The notes: a model not told the origin generated them from the sequence alone. Numbered from the stretch's first letter, positions 47,353-56,336 are shown. The stretch: DNA of 64,000 bases from Labilibaculum euxinicum (GCF_009795715.1 NZ_WTCR01000005.1:310001-374000); one strand, 5' to 3'. Program-made: numbers and translations.

Positions 47353-48246
47353 TTGGATACGCAAAAGAAAGCATACATTTACGCCCTGTCAGCAATCTTT
47401 TGCTGGTCAACAGTAGCGACAGCATTTAAAATTGCATTGCACGGAATGGATTTTCTTCATCTTCTGCTAATCTCTTCGGGAATAGCCGTGCTTTTTTTGG
47501 GCTGTTTACTTTTATTCACATCTCAATTACAAAAAACTTTTTCAGGAAGCACAAAGGATTATATTCGATCGGCAGGATTGGGCTTTTTAAATCCATTTCT
47601 ATACTATTTGGTGCTTTTAAAAGCTTACTCAATACTGCCTGCTCAATTTGCTTTGAGTCTGAACTACATTTGGCCAATTACCTTGGTACTGCTTTCGATC
47701 CCTTTATTAAAACATAAAATTGGATGGAAGAGTATCTCATGCATATTGGTAAGTTTTTCGGGCGTTGTGATTATTGCTAACAAAGGTTCATTCACATCCA
47801 TTCAAACCCCAAATACCTTTGGAGTACTGTTAGCTCTTTCCAGCTCTGTATTTTGGGCTCTGTTCTGGTTGTTTAATGTTCGCGATTTAAGAGAAGAAAA
47901 AGGCAAACTATTTTTGAACATGGCTTTTGGCTTTCTTTATATACTGATATCTATCATCCTGTTTTCTGAATTTCGCATGCCTGACAACAAAAGTATTTTA
48001 GCTGCTGTATATATAGGTGTCGTAGAATGTGGAATTGCAGCTGTATTCTGGTTAAAAGCATTAAAAATGACAAGTTCAACAGATAAAATAAGCAATCTGG
48101 TTTTTTTAAGTCCGTTTGTTTCCTTGCTGTTTGTTCATCTTATTATCGGAGAATCTATCTATCTTAGTACTCTTGCAGGACTGGTACTTATCATTTTGGG
48201 TATTGTACTGCAAAAATTTATTCGAAAAACCAATTCAATTGAGTAA
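47353..48246 (+). CDS. EamA/DMT family transporter
   Basis: A 297-residue inner-membrane protein with ten predicted helices in two EamA repeats (about 10-135 and 150-290). The end-of-domain signature GVVIIANKG follows helix 5. It starts with TTG 47353 (MDTQKKAYIYALSAIFCW), eleven bases after the DUF4286 stop. Likely exports or imports a small metabolite; the substrate cannot be deduced. Its last eight bases overlap the ruvC start. Confidence 0.88.
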   Translation: MDTQKKAYIYALSAIFCWSTVATAFKIALHGMDFLHLLLISSGIAVLFLGCLLLFTSQLQKTFSGSTKDYIRSAGLGFLNPFLYYLVLLKAYSILPAQFALSLNYIWPITLVLLSIPLLKHKIGWKSISCILVSFSGVVIIANKGSFTSIQTPNTFGVLLALSSSVFWALFWLFNVRDLREEKGKLFLNMAFGFLYILISIILFSEFRMPDNKSILAAVYIGVVECGIAAVFWLKALKMTSSTDKISNLVFLSPFVSLLFVHLIIGESIYLSTLAGLVLIILGIVLQKFIRKTNSIE

Positions 48247-48790
48247 CGACAGAATAATTATGGGAATTGATCCTGGCACCAATCTAATGGGCTACGGACT
48301 AATAAGAGTTGTAGACAAAAAACCACAAATCTTGGTTTCCGGTGTCTTGGATCTCAAAAAGATTTCTGATCCCTACATTAAACTTCAGAAAATTTTCCAA
48401 CGTACACTGCAGGTAATTGATGAGTACAAACCCGATGAATTAGCTATTGAGTCACAGTTTTTTGGAAAAAACATTCAATCAATGCTTAAATTAGGACGGG
48501 CTCAGGGTGTTGCAATTTCAGCAGCATTGCATCGCAATATTCCCATTTTTGAGTACGCACCAAAAAAAATTAAACTTGCGATTACCGGAACCGGACTGGC
48601 CTCAAAAGAACAATTGGCAACCGTTCTTCAACGTTTTTTTAATCTGAAGGAATTCCCACAAAATTCGGATGAAACGGATGCTATTGCAATCGCAATGTGT
48701 CATTTTTTTCAGTCCAATAGCATTGCATCTGCAGGTAAACCAAAATCCTGGGCAGATTTTGTAAAAAAGAATCCGGGCAGGGTCAAATAA
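48239..48790 (+). CDS. ruvC: Crossover junction endodeoxyribonuclease RuvC
   Basis: Resolves Holliday junctions. With the TTG start at 48239 the protein is 183 residues and begins SNDRIIMGIDPGTN after the initiator, the normal N-terminus for the family; starting at ATG 48260 would remove the first beta-strand. Catalytic acidic residues are in GIDPGT, LAIESQFFGKN and SDETDAIAIA. The start overlaps the EamA stop by eight bases, so translation is probably coupled. RuvA/RuvB are not in the window. Confidence 0.94.
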   Translation: MSNDRIIMGIDPGTNLMGYGLIRVVDKKPQILVSGVLDLKKISDPYIKLQKIFQRTLQVIDEYKPDELAIESQFFGKNIQSMLKLGRAQGVAISAALHRNIPIFEYAPKKIKLAITGTGLASKEQLATVLQRFFNLKEFPQNSDETDAIAIAMCHFFQSNSIASAGKPKSWADFVKKNPGRVK

Positions 48791-48805
48791 TTTTAAATTG
48801 GATCA

Positions 48806-48831
48806 CAAAAAAAGCCACTTAAAAAGTGGCT
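48806..48831 (-). terminator. Terminator of greA-HIT
   Basis: On the minus strand AGCCACTT pairs with AAGTGGCT, followed by seven T residues. It lies 26 bases past the HIT-protein stop. Confidence 0.82.
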
Positions 48832-48856
48832 GATATTTCTATTGGAAGAATTGATT

Positions 48857-49252
48857 CTATTTAAAATTCTCTCTAATTTTTGCCGCAATTTCGGCCAACT
48901 TATCCGATGCTATTTCCAATTTTGGATTCGCAAAGTTTAAATCTCCAACATTATTTATCGGAACCAGGTGAATGTGAGTGTGCGGAACCTCTATACCAAT
49001 AACAGCAATTCCAATTCTTTTGCATTCAATGGTCTTCTCAACGGCCTTTGCTACGCGTTTGGCAAAAAGATTTAATCCTGTTAAAACATCATCATCCAAA
49101 TCAAAAATATAGTCAACCTCCTGCTTTGGTATTACCAAAGTGTGACCTAGTGCCAAAGGACTGATATCCAAAAAAGCAAAAAAATTCTCATCTTCAGCTA
49201 TTTTATGGCAAGGAATTTCGCCATTTACTATTTTTGTGAAAATTGAAGCCAT
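48857..49252 (-). CDS. HIT family nucleotide hydrolase/transferase
   Basis: A 131-residue protein with the histidine-triad motif PHTHIHLVPI near residues 89-98 and the N-terminal IFTKIVNGEIPCHKI stretch typical of the HINT/protein kinase C inhibitor branch. Members hydrolyse nucleoside phosphoramidates or adenylated molecules; the cellular substrate is not known. Lies 33 bases after greA and shares a terminator, so likely the second gene of greA-HIT. Confidence 0.92.
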   Translation of the reverse strand: MASIFTKIVNGEIPCHKIAEDENFFAFLDISPLALGHTLVIPKQEVDYIFDLDDDVLTGLNLFAKRVAKAVEKTIECKRIGIAVIGIEVPHTHIHLVPINNVGDLNFANPKLEIASDKLAEIAAKIRENFK

Positions 49253-49285
49253 ATCCGTGTGTTTCTGATTTTGTACCCGCTTTAA

Positions 49286-49759
49286 TTATAACGAAATATC
49301 AATAATTTCAAATGGAATTAAACCATTTGGAACCTGAATTTCAACAACATCACCAATAACCTTACCTATTAAACCTTTGGCAATTGGTGTATTGATTGAT
49401 AGTTTCCCTTTCTTAAAATCAGCCTCGGTTTCCGACACTAAAGTATAAGCCATTACAGTACCATTTTTTTGATTCTTAATGGTAACCTTAGTCATCATCT
49501 GAACCTTCGAGGTATCAATTTTAGTCTCATCAATTACCCGACTGTTAGCCAGAATACCTCTTAATTGTGAAATTTTGGCTTCCAATAAACCTTGAGCTTC
49601 TTTTGCAGCATCGTACTCGGCATTTTCCGACAAGTCTCCTTTATCGATTGCTTCTCCAATTTGTTTGGAAATATTAGGACGTTCGATCGTCTCTAGATGT
49701 TCCACTTCTGCTCTTAGTTTTTTTAGTCCTTCGGCTGTTACATATGAATAACCAGACAT
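49286..49759 (-). CDS. greA: Transcription elongation factor GreA
   Basis: Rescues backtracked RNA polymerase by stimulating transcript cleavage. The 157-residue protein has an N-terminal coiled-coil with the acidic tip GEAIDKGDLSENAEYDAAKEAQ (about 37-58), bearing the Asp and Glu residues that act in the secondary channel, and a C-terminal FKBP-like domain ending in a ValGluIleGln strand. Length is normal. First gene of a greA-HIT unit. Confidence 0.97.
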   Translation of the reverse strand: MSGYSYVTAEGLKKLRAEVEHLETIERPNISKQIGEAIDKGDLSENAEYDAAKEAQGLLEAKISQLRGILANSRVIDETKIDTSKVQMMTKVTIKNQKNGTVMAYTLVSETEADFKKGKLSINTPIAKGLIGKVIGDVVEIQVPNGLIPFEIIDISL

Positions 49760-49858
49760 AATTCCCTCCTATTTAAATTCTTATAATTCTTATCTATTTG
49801 ATCGATAACGATCTAAAAAACAAAAAGAATTTCGATTTTTCGAAACTCTTCCGGATGC

Positions 49859-49874
49859 AAATATACAAATTTAG
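49859..49874 (-). promoter_or_regulatory. greA promoter, two overlapping -7-like elements
   Basis: On the minus strand TAAATTTG is followed immediately by TATATTTG and then CATCC, both matching TAnnTTTG. About 100 bases before the greA ATG. Confidence 0.6.
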
Positions 49875-49938
49875 TATAAACGAACCCTTACCTGCATTAA
49901 ATAACAGGAATCAATAAAAGTATACTTTATTTTTTGCT

Positions 49939-50379
49939 TTAGGTGTACCTTCTATCTAAAATCTCTTTGTAAATAATGGCTTGGCGCCAATCGATTTCTT
50001 CTTCCTGATCTTCTTCTAACTCATTCTCATGCTTACTATCACTATAGATTGATTTTAAATCATCAAAAACAGGTTCTTTTTTCTCTTCGCGAACCTCTTC
50101 CTTCAGTTCTTGCAATCTTGTATATTCCTCCATCATTGTTTCCTTTTGCTCGGAAGTTGTATTTTCTACAGGCTGAACGTAAGGTTTGGGTATTTCGTTG
50201 CCCAACAAGCTCTCAAAAAGTGATTCGAATCCACCCTGAATTTCAGGCTCCGACCGTTGAAGAATTTCCTCATCATCGGGAGGCTGAACAGCTACCGGCT
50301 TCTTTTTTTTGAGAGCACCAACAATAACAAAGAGTGCCACTATAACATAGTATAATATATTCCCCCAACTATCGTCCAT
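49939..50379 (-). CDS. Hypothetical single-pass membrane protein with acidic tail
   Basis: A 146-residue protein: a membrane helix near the N-terminus (about 8-24, LYYVIVALFVIVGAL), a KKKK stop-transfer cluster, then a highly charged, probably unstructured or coiled region (EYTRLQELKEEVREEKKE). It ends with a conserved-looking motif EIDWRQAIIYKEILDRRY. The C-terminal motif recurs in small Bacteroidota proteins that I know only as hypothetical. No function can be given. Alone on the minus strand. Confidence 0.75.
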   Translation of the reverse strand: MDDSWGNILYYVIVALFVIVGALKKKKPVAVQPPDDEEILQRSEPEIQGGFESLFESLLGNEIPKPYVQPVENTTSEQKETMMEEYTRLQELKEEVREEKKEPVFDDLKSIYSDSKHENELEEDQEEEIDWRQAIIYKEILDRRYT

Positions 50380-50476
50380 ACTGATACTGTTAAAATTAAT
50401 TTAAAAGCTTAATTTTGCGAATGCCTGCACTAATAACGGCAACCATTACGTTATATAAAGAATAAAACAAACTACA

Positions 50477-50938
50477 ATGAGCCACAATAAATCAAATTTA
50501 CCACTTTTTTTTCTTTTCTGTCTGATAAACATCACTTTTTGTTCCTGCAGTAAAGATACGAATGTTGATGAAATCATCCCATACGTTTATGTAAATGGAA
50601 AGATTTATTTAGAATTTTATGACGGGTTAAATTCTGTTGGCAATGCGCTTTACTTTGATGAGATAGGCACATCAACCGGATACAACGGGCATGGATTTAT
50701 TGTAGTTAGAACCAGTACTTATGAATTTGACGTATTTGACGCAAGTTGCACGAATGATAGGGATTCAGAAGAACATGTCGAACTTGATGGTGTTTTTGTA
50801 AAATGTCCTGTTTGCAAAAGTAAATTTAATATTCTGGGCGATGGTTACCCCTTTAACGGATCTGTTGCGATTCACAAATTAAAAGAATATCGAAACAGTT
50901 ACTCTTCCAGTACAAACACATTAAATGTCCGCAATTAA
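50477..50938 (+). CDS. Rieske-like lipoprotein with non-canonical metal ligands
   Basis: A 153-residue protein with a lipoprotein-like signal (hydrophobic core LFFLFCLINITF then CSC). The later part follows a Rieske layout: YEFDVFDASCTND, then VFVKCPVCKSKFNILGDGYPFNG and a terminal LKEYR strand. The canonical ligands CxH and CxxH are replaced by CTN and CPVC, so both histidines are missing. It might bind zinc or a different cluster, or just keep the fold. Related small Bacteroidota proteins with CPxC exist as far as I recall. No neighbour suggests a redox partner. Confidence 0.7.
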   Translation: MSHNKSNLPLFFLFCLINITFCSCSKDTNVDEIIPYVYVNGKIYLEFYDGLNSVGNALYFDEIGTSTGYNGHGFIVVRTSTYEFDVFDASCTNDRDSEEHVELDGVFVKCPVCKSKFNILGDGYPFNGSVAIHKLKEYRNSYSSSTNTLNVRN

Positions 50939-51128
50939 ATTAATTCCAAAACAATAGTTCCCTAACCTAAGGAACTAATTTTCACACGTTAAAAATAAGA
51001 AATTCAGGATACAATCAAAATATAATAAAGTTTACTTTTTAAAAAAGTAATTACATAAAGTCTTGTTTCACTTTACAATAATGCATAATTTGATAGGAAA
51101 TTCACCTAATTAATTTAATCTCTATCCT

Positions 51129-53657
51129 ATGAAAAAAGCATTATTACTACTAGTGTTCGGGGTACTGCTAACTCCTTTCGCAAGTTTTGCCAGCGAAGCA
51201 GACCTGGTTGTTCCCGATTTAAGACAGAGTGTTTTTGGCGGACTTGGTGGCATAAATGGCTGGAACTTGTTATTTTATGGCATTGTAGTTATCGTTTTGG
51301 GTTTATTCTTCGGAATGATTCAATTTAATAGAATTAAAAATCTTCCTGTACATCATTCAATGGCAAAGGTTTCCAATATTATTTACGAAACCTGCAAAAC
51401 TTACCTATTGCAGCAAGGTAAATTTCTAATTATTCTTTTTCTGATTATTGGTTTTGCAATTTCCTATTATTTTATTGGATTAGCTCACGTATCCATTCCA
51501 AAAACTATGCTTATTCTGCTTTGGACAGTACTGGGAATATTAGGATCGTATGGAGTTGCCTGGTTTGGAATCAGGATAAATACTTACGCAAACAGCCGCA
51601 CATCATTTGCAGCGCTTAAGAAAAAGCCCTTCGATGTAATGTCCATTCCATTGCAGGCAGGTATGAGTGTTGGTCTTCTTTTAATTTGTATCGAGCTGAT
51701 TATGATGATCGCTATTTTGCTGTTTATACCTGGTGATAGTGCCGGTGCTTGTTTCGTGGGTTTTGCTATTGGCGAATCATTAGCCGCTTCGGCTCTGCGA
51801 ATTGCCGGTGGTATTTTCACCAAGATTGCCGACATTGGTGCCGATTTAATGAAAATCGTATTCAAAATTGGTGAAGATGACCCACGTAATCCTGGAGTTA
51901 TTGCCGATTGTACCGGTGATAATGCAGGTGATAGTGTTGGACCAACTGCTGATGGGTTTGAGACTTATGGTGTTACCGGTGTTGCATTAATTACTTTCAT
52001 TATTTTGATGTTTGGTGAAACCGGATTAATGCCAAACGTTGGTTTTGCATCAACTCTTATTGTCTGGATTTTCGCTATGCGTGTCCTGATGATCTTCACA
52101 TCAGTATTTGCTTATTTGGTAAATCAAGCCATTGCAAAAGCAAGATACAGTCAAGCTGATCATTTTAATTTTGAAGCTCCGTTGACTTCTTTGGTTTGGA
52201 TTACTTCGATTATTTCAATTGTTGTAACTTATGTCGTCAGCGACATCCTAATATCAGATCTGCCTGAAGGATTGTGGTGGAAACTTTCAACAATAATATC
52301 CTGCGGAACACTTGCCGCTGCGGTTATTCCGGAATTAACCAAAGCATTTACCAGTTCGGGTTCCCGTCATGTTCAGGAAGTGGTTACCGCTTCCCGGGAA
52401 GGTGGTGCATCCTTAACGATACTTTCGGGAATGGTAGCCGGTAATTTCTCTGCTTTTTGGAAAGGTATGGTAATGATGGCTCTTATGGCAACTGCATTTT
52501 ACACCGTTCAAGACATTGCCATATTTGGCGATTATCCTGGAATTTTTGCTTTTGGATTGGTGGCTTTTGGTTTCTTGGGAATGGGACCCGTTACCATTGC
52601 TGTTGACAGTTATGGTCCGGTAACAGATAATGCTCAATCGGTTTTTGAACTATCTCAGATAGAAAAGATTCCAAACATTAAAGAGGAAATTCTTAACGAT
52701 TTTGGTTTTGAACCTAATTTTGTAAGTGGCAAACATAATTTGGAAGAGAATGACTCTGCCGGAAATACCTTTAAAGCTACGGCCAAACCCGTATTAATTG
52801 GCACTGCAGTTATTGGTGCAACTACAATGATTTTTGCAATTATCCTTTTGCTTAAGGGAACGATTCTCTCGAATGGGGAATCATTGCTGCAAATTCAATT
52901 GACCGATCCATCTGTGATTCTTGGTTTAATTACTGGCGGGGCTGTAATTTTCTGGTTCTCGGGTGCATCCATGCAGGCTGTTACTACCGGAGCTTATCGT
53001 GCTGTTGAATACATCAAAAGGAATATCGATTTGGACAAGACAGAAGCCGACATTGAAGATTCAAAGAATGTTGTGAGAATTTGCACTCAGTATGCACAAA
53101 CAGGAATGTGGAACATTTTTGCCGTAATTTTATGCCTGACACTGGCATTTGCCTTCTTTAGTCCGAACTTCTTTGTAGCCTATCTTATTTCCATTGCCAT
53201 TTTTGGTTTGTTTCAAGCCATGTATATGGCCAACGCAGGCGGTGCGTGGGATAATGCTAAAAAAGTGGTTGAGGTTGATTTGAAAGAGAAAAACACTCCA
53301 TTACACGATGCAACAATTATTGGTGATACTGTCGGTGATCCATACAAAGACACCTCATCGGTAGCCTTGAACCCTATCATCAAGTTTTCTACTTTATTTG
53401 GACTATTGGCAGCCGAAATTGCCATTGAACTGATTGTTCAATCAGATAAAACAGGAAATATAAATTACGCCCCTTACATTGGAGCTGTTTTCTTAGTAAT
53501 TGGTTTGTTCTTTGTGTACCGTTCATTTTATGGAATGAGAATTCCCGCAAAGGAAGTAAACACTTCCACTCCTCAGACAAAACATGAGGAAACACAAATG
53601 GGAAGTAATCATCAGAATCAGATAAAAATGGACGTAGCCGGCAAAACAAGTAACTAG
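51129..53657 (+). CDS. hppA: Membrane-bound ion-translocating pyrophosphatase
   Basis: Couples pyrophosphate hydrolysis to proton or sodium pumping. The 842-residue protein has an N-terminal signal-like helix (MKKALLLLVFGVLL, then ASFAS) and about sixteen membrane helices. Metal/PPi-binding motifs are GEDDPRNPGVIADCTGDNAGD (about 244-264), AVDSYGPVTDNAQ and DNAKK plus GDTVGDPYKDT near the C-terminus. The residue after AGNTF is Lys (KAT), the position linked to K+ independence in characterised enzymes. A hydrophilic 40-residue tail follows the last helix, making it longer than the usual 650-750. Ion specificity cannot be fixed by eye. Confidence 0.93.
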   Translation: MKKALLLLVFGVLLTPFASFASEADLVVPDLRQSVFGGLGGINGWNLLFYGIVVIVLGLFFGMIQFNRIKNLPVHHSMAKVSNIIYETCKTYLLQQGKFLIILFLIIGFAISYYFIGLAHVSIPKTMLILLWTVLGILGSYGVAWFGIRINTYANSRTSFAALKKKPFDVMSIPLQAGMSVGLLLICIELIMMIAILLFIPGDSAGACFVGFAIGESLAASALRIAGGIFTKIADIGADLMKIVFKIGEDDPRNPGVIADCTGDNAGDSVGPTADGFETYGVTGVALITFIILMFGETGLMPNVGFASTLIVWIFAMRVLMIFTSVFAYLVNQAIAKARYSQADHFNFEAPLTSLVWITSIISIVVTYVVSDILISDLPEGLWWKLSTIISCGTLAAAVIPELTKAFTSSGSRHVQEVVTASREGGASLTILSGMVAGNFSAFWKGMVMMALMATAFYTVQDIAIFGDYPGIFAFGLVAFGFLGMGPVTIAVDSYGPVTDNAQSVFELSQIEKIPNIKEEILNDFGFEPNFVSGKHNLEENDSAGNTFKATAKPVLIGTAVIGATTMIFAIILLLKGTILSNGESLLQIQLTDPSVILGLITGGAVIFWFSGASMQAVTTGAYRAVEYIKRNIDLDKTEADIEDSKNVVRICTQYAQTGMWNIFAVILCLTLAFAFFSPNFFVAYLISIAIFGLFQAMYMANAGGAWDNAKKVVEVDLKEKNTPLHDATIIGDTVGDPYKDTSSVALNPIIKFSTLFGLLAAEIAIELIVQSDKTGNINYAPYIGAVFLVIGLFFVYRSFYGMRIPAKEVNTSTPQTKHEETQMGSNHQNQIKMDVAGKTSN

Positions 53658-53676
53658 CTATTGCATTGAAATACAA

Positions 53677-53708
53677 AACCCCGGAGAATTTCTTCGGGGT
53701 TGTTTTTT
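53677..53708. terminator. Terminator between hppA and ribF
   Basis: AACCCCG pairs with CGGGGTT, followed by a T-run on the plus strand and preceded by AAAA, so it could also act for the converging ribF. Confidence 0.85.
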
Positions 53709-53724
53709 TAGCTGTGTTACTTAT

Positions 53725-54654
53725 TTATCCCAACAAACTTATCACTTCCAATTTGTCCTTCGCCAACTGAGCTTTCAACTCATCAAGCGATGCAAAAAAC
53801 TGTTCGTTACGAATGCGCTGATAAAAATGAATTGTAATATTTTTGAAGTAGATATCCTGATTAAAATCCAATATATGAACTTCGATAGACCGGTTATCTA
53901 ACTGATTATTTACGGTTGGGCGAACACCAATATTCAGCATTCCCAAATACCGTTTATCGTCAACATCAACTTTTACGGCATAAACGCCGTCTTTTGGAAC
54001 CAGCTTATAGCTTTCCTGAGGATCAATGTTTGCGGTTGGAAATCCAATGGTATGTCCTAATTTTTTCCCGTTAACAACATCTCCTTTAATAAAAAACCGA
54101 TAACCTAAATATTTATTTGCCATTTGAATATCGCCATCGGCAATGGCATTCCTTATTTTTGTAGAGCTAACATTTATAGCATCCATATTCAAGACATCCT
54201 GACGCTCTATTTTAAAGTTTAACTGATCGGCAAAAACCTTTAAATCTTCATATTTCCCTTCCCGGTTGTGCCCAAAACGATGATCGTAACCAACCACCAG
54301 ATATTTCATCCCCAATTGCTTTACCAAAATTTTTTCGACAAACTCAACGTAAGTTAATTTGGAAAATTCTTTTGTAAATGGATAAACAACTAAATGATCG
54401 ATACCCGCAGCTTCGAGCAACACTTTTTTTTCTTCCAAAGTATTGATTAAGCGCAAGCCATTGTCTTCTGTATTTAAAACAAGTCGCGGGTGAGGATAAA
54501 AAGTGAATATTACAGTTTCCCCATTCACTTTTTGAGCCAATTCCTGCAAGCGACGAATCACTTTACGATGCCCAAGGTGCACCCCATCGAAGGTGCCTAT
54601 AGTTACAACTGGATTAATTGCGGAAAAATCTTTTAAATCCGTATATATTTTCAT
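53725..54654 (-). CDS. ribF: Bifunctional riboflavin kinase / FAD synthetase RibF
   Basis: Makes FMN and FAD. The 309-residue protein has an N-terminal nucleotidyltransferase domain (TIGTFDGVHLGHRKVI at about 18-33, with the HxGH motif) and a C-terminal flavokinase domain (about 185-305, GKKLGHTIGFPTANI). Length and order are canonical. Converges on hppA. A minus-strand TATTTTTG at 54756-54763, followed by CATC, is a likely promoter with a leader of about 95 bases. Confidence 0.96.
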   Translation of the reverse strand: MKIYTDLKDFSAINPVVTIGTFDGVHLGHRKVIRRLQELAQKVNGETVIFTFYPHPRLVLNTEDNGLRLINTLEEKKVLLEAAGIDHLVVYPFTKEFSKLTYVEFVEKILVKQLGMKYLVVGYDHRFGHNREGKYEDLKVFADQLNFKIERQDVLNMDAINVSSTKIRNAIADGDIQMANKYLGYRFFIKGDVVNGKKLGHTIGFPTANIDPQESYKLVPKDGVYAVKVDVDDKRYLGMLNIGVRPTVNNQLDNRSIEVHILDFNQDIYFKNITIHFYQRIRNEQFFASLDELKAQLAKDKLEVISLLG

Positions 54655-55091
54655 GTGCCGGCAAAATTATTCTATCAAAAAATTCTCTTTCATCTCCTCC
54701 ACTTCCCCAGATTTTTCGAGCTATAGAATTGAGAATACATCTTAATTTCTTGATGCAAAAATATGAAAATTTAAGGAACAAACTCAGCCTTAAGGTAAGC
54801 GAATTAAATTTCATGCGAATGTTTGAAATAATAGGATTCGTCTGCAAGGCATATATGAGACCTGTTTTTTACAAGGAACAAATTAAATCCGGGAAGGGAA
54901 TAATAATGATTAAACAGGAAATTATTAGTAAATTTCCCGCTTAGTTTCCGAATAGAATTATGAAATAATTAAATTCATTTCGTTTTTCTGTGATAATATT
55001 ATGAGGATCACTTACTAAATAAGCGGCTGCATATATTCATCCGGATAAAAATTGAAAAAACTGTTGAATGTAACCAAAGAAAACCAATCAT
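54655..55091. other. Intergenic region between ribF and the TlpA-like gene
   Basis: Holds the ribF promoter element (54756-54763, minus). An open frame on the plus strand from about 54618 has no family features and crosses the promoter, so I do not call it. No convincing promoter for the gene at 55092 and no repeat were found. Confidence 0.4.
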
Positions 55092-56246
55092 ATGAAAAAA
55101 TTATTATTAGCCCTACCGATCCTTTTATTCTGGGCTTGTAGTCAAAAAGACCTAGTTAAAGTAGAAGGTAAAATTGATAATGCCGAAGGTAAGGTATTGT
55201 ACTTTGACAGACTGAACACTACTGGTGTTGAAGTTTTGGACTCAACTACCCTGGATGAAGAAGGTCGGTTTAGATTTAAAGTAGAAAATACCCAACCCGA
55301 ATTTTATCTGCTGCGCCTTTCGAATGGAAAATTAATTACCCTTTTAGCTGAAGCCAACGAGAGCATTCTTGTTTACAGCAAAAGTGAAAATATGGGAAAA
55401 AATTACATTGTTGAAGGCTCCAAAGGATCTAAATTAGTTAAGGAGTTAAATGATAAACTGAATGAGACAAAGGATCAGCTTGCATCTATTCGTAAAGAAT
55501 TGGAAGAGAAAAAGACTGATCCGAACTATTCCAGCATTTCCCAAAACCTATTGGCAGATTACGTGAAAGCTCTTCAAAGCCAAAGAGAATTTTCAATTAA
55601 TTTCATCATGAAAAATGCCACCTCTTTATCGAGCTATATGGCTTTGTATCAAAAATTAGATGACAAGACTTTTACCTTAAACGAGAACGACGACATCAAA
55701 TTTGTTAAAATCGTTGCGTCATCGATGAAAGCCTTGTATCCTGAACACGATTACACCAAAGCAATTTTAAGTAATCTTGCCGATCTTGAAAAACGTATGG
55801 TCAACCTTAAAATGTCTAAGCTGATTGAAGAAAAAGGAAGTAGTTTTCCTGATATTACTCTTCCAAATGCAAAAGGAAAAGAAATTACCCTTAGCTCTTT
55901 ACAAGGTAAATTTATTGTTTTAAGTTTTTGGGCGTCTCAAGATGCCAATTCTCGCAAACAGAACGCAACCTTGAAGAAGGTATACAATAAATTCAACAAA
56001 AAAGGATTGGAAATTTATCAGATTTCTGTTGATCAGAATAAAAATTTATGGACCAAAGCCATTCAGGAAGATCAGTTAAACTGGACTAATGTCTGCGATT
56101 TAAAAAACGGAAGTGCGATGGCAACCAGACTATACAATATTCAGTCAATACCATCCAACTACCTGTTGGATCAGAAAGGTGAAATTGTTGGTAAAAATCT
56201 TTTTGGTTTGGCTCTTGAAGAAAAAATTGCCGAATACGTGAAGTAG
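55092..56246 (+). CDS. TlpA-like thioredoxin-fold lipoprotein (DUF4369) lacking redox cysteines
   Basis: A 384-residue protein with a lipoprotein signal (LLLALPILLFWAC, lipobox Cys16). The DUF4369 beta domain spans about 20-115, a helical linker about 115-235, and a C-terminal thioredoxin fold about 250-384 (GSSFPDITLPNAKGKEITLSS). The usual WCxxC of TlpA/ResA is replaced by FWASQDANSRK, so there is no catalytic pair, although the later cis-Pro region (YNIQSIPSNYLL) is kept. It is thus unlikely to be a thiol oxidoreductase; a binding or sensing role is inference. No operon partner is obvious. Confidence 0.85.
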   Translation: MKKLLLALPILLFWACSQKDLVKVEGKIDNAEGKVLYFDRLNTTGVEVLDSTTLDEEGRFRFKVENTQPEFYLLRLSNGKLITLLAEANESILVYSKSENMGKNYIVEGSKGSKLVKELNDKLNETKDQLASIRKELEEKKTDPNYSSISQNLLADYVKALQSQREFSINFIMKNATSLSSYMALYQKLDDKTFTLNENDDIKFVKIVASSMKALYPEHDYTKAILSNLADLEKRMVNLKMSKLIEEKGSSFPDITLPNAKGKEITLSSLQGKFIVLSFWASQDANSRKQNATLKKVYNKFNKKGLEIYQISVDQNKNLWTKAIQEDQLNWTNVCDLKNGSAMATRLYNIQSIPSNYLLDQKGEIVGKNLFGLALEEKIAEYVK

Positions 56247-56271
56247 ATTTACACAAAACCTAATTCCCCAA

Positions 56272-56295
56272 CCCCTTCCAAAAAAGGTGAAGGGG
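56272..56295. repeat. GC-rich palindrome downstream of the TlpA-like gene
   Basis: CCCCTTC and GAAGGGG arms enclose an A-rich loop in otherwise AT-rich sequence, without a T-run on either side. It resembles the dispersed CCCCAACCCCTT-type palindromes I recall from Bacteroidota intergenic regions, rather than a standard terminator. Confidence 0.5.
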
Positions 56296-56336
56296 AGAAA
56301 AAATTGACAATTACAAACCATTTGTCTTAGACAGAA

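Noticed and set aside
54618-54944. Plus-strand open frame over the ribF promoter region
   Set aside because: Overlaps the ribF start and promoter, has no domain, and its composition resembles non-coding AT-rich sequence.
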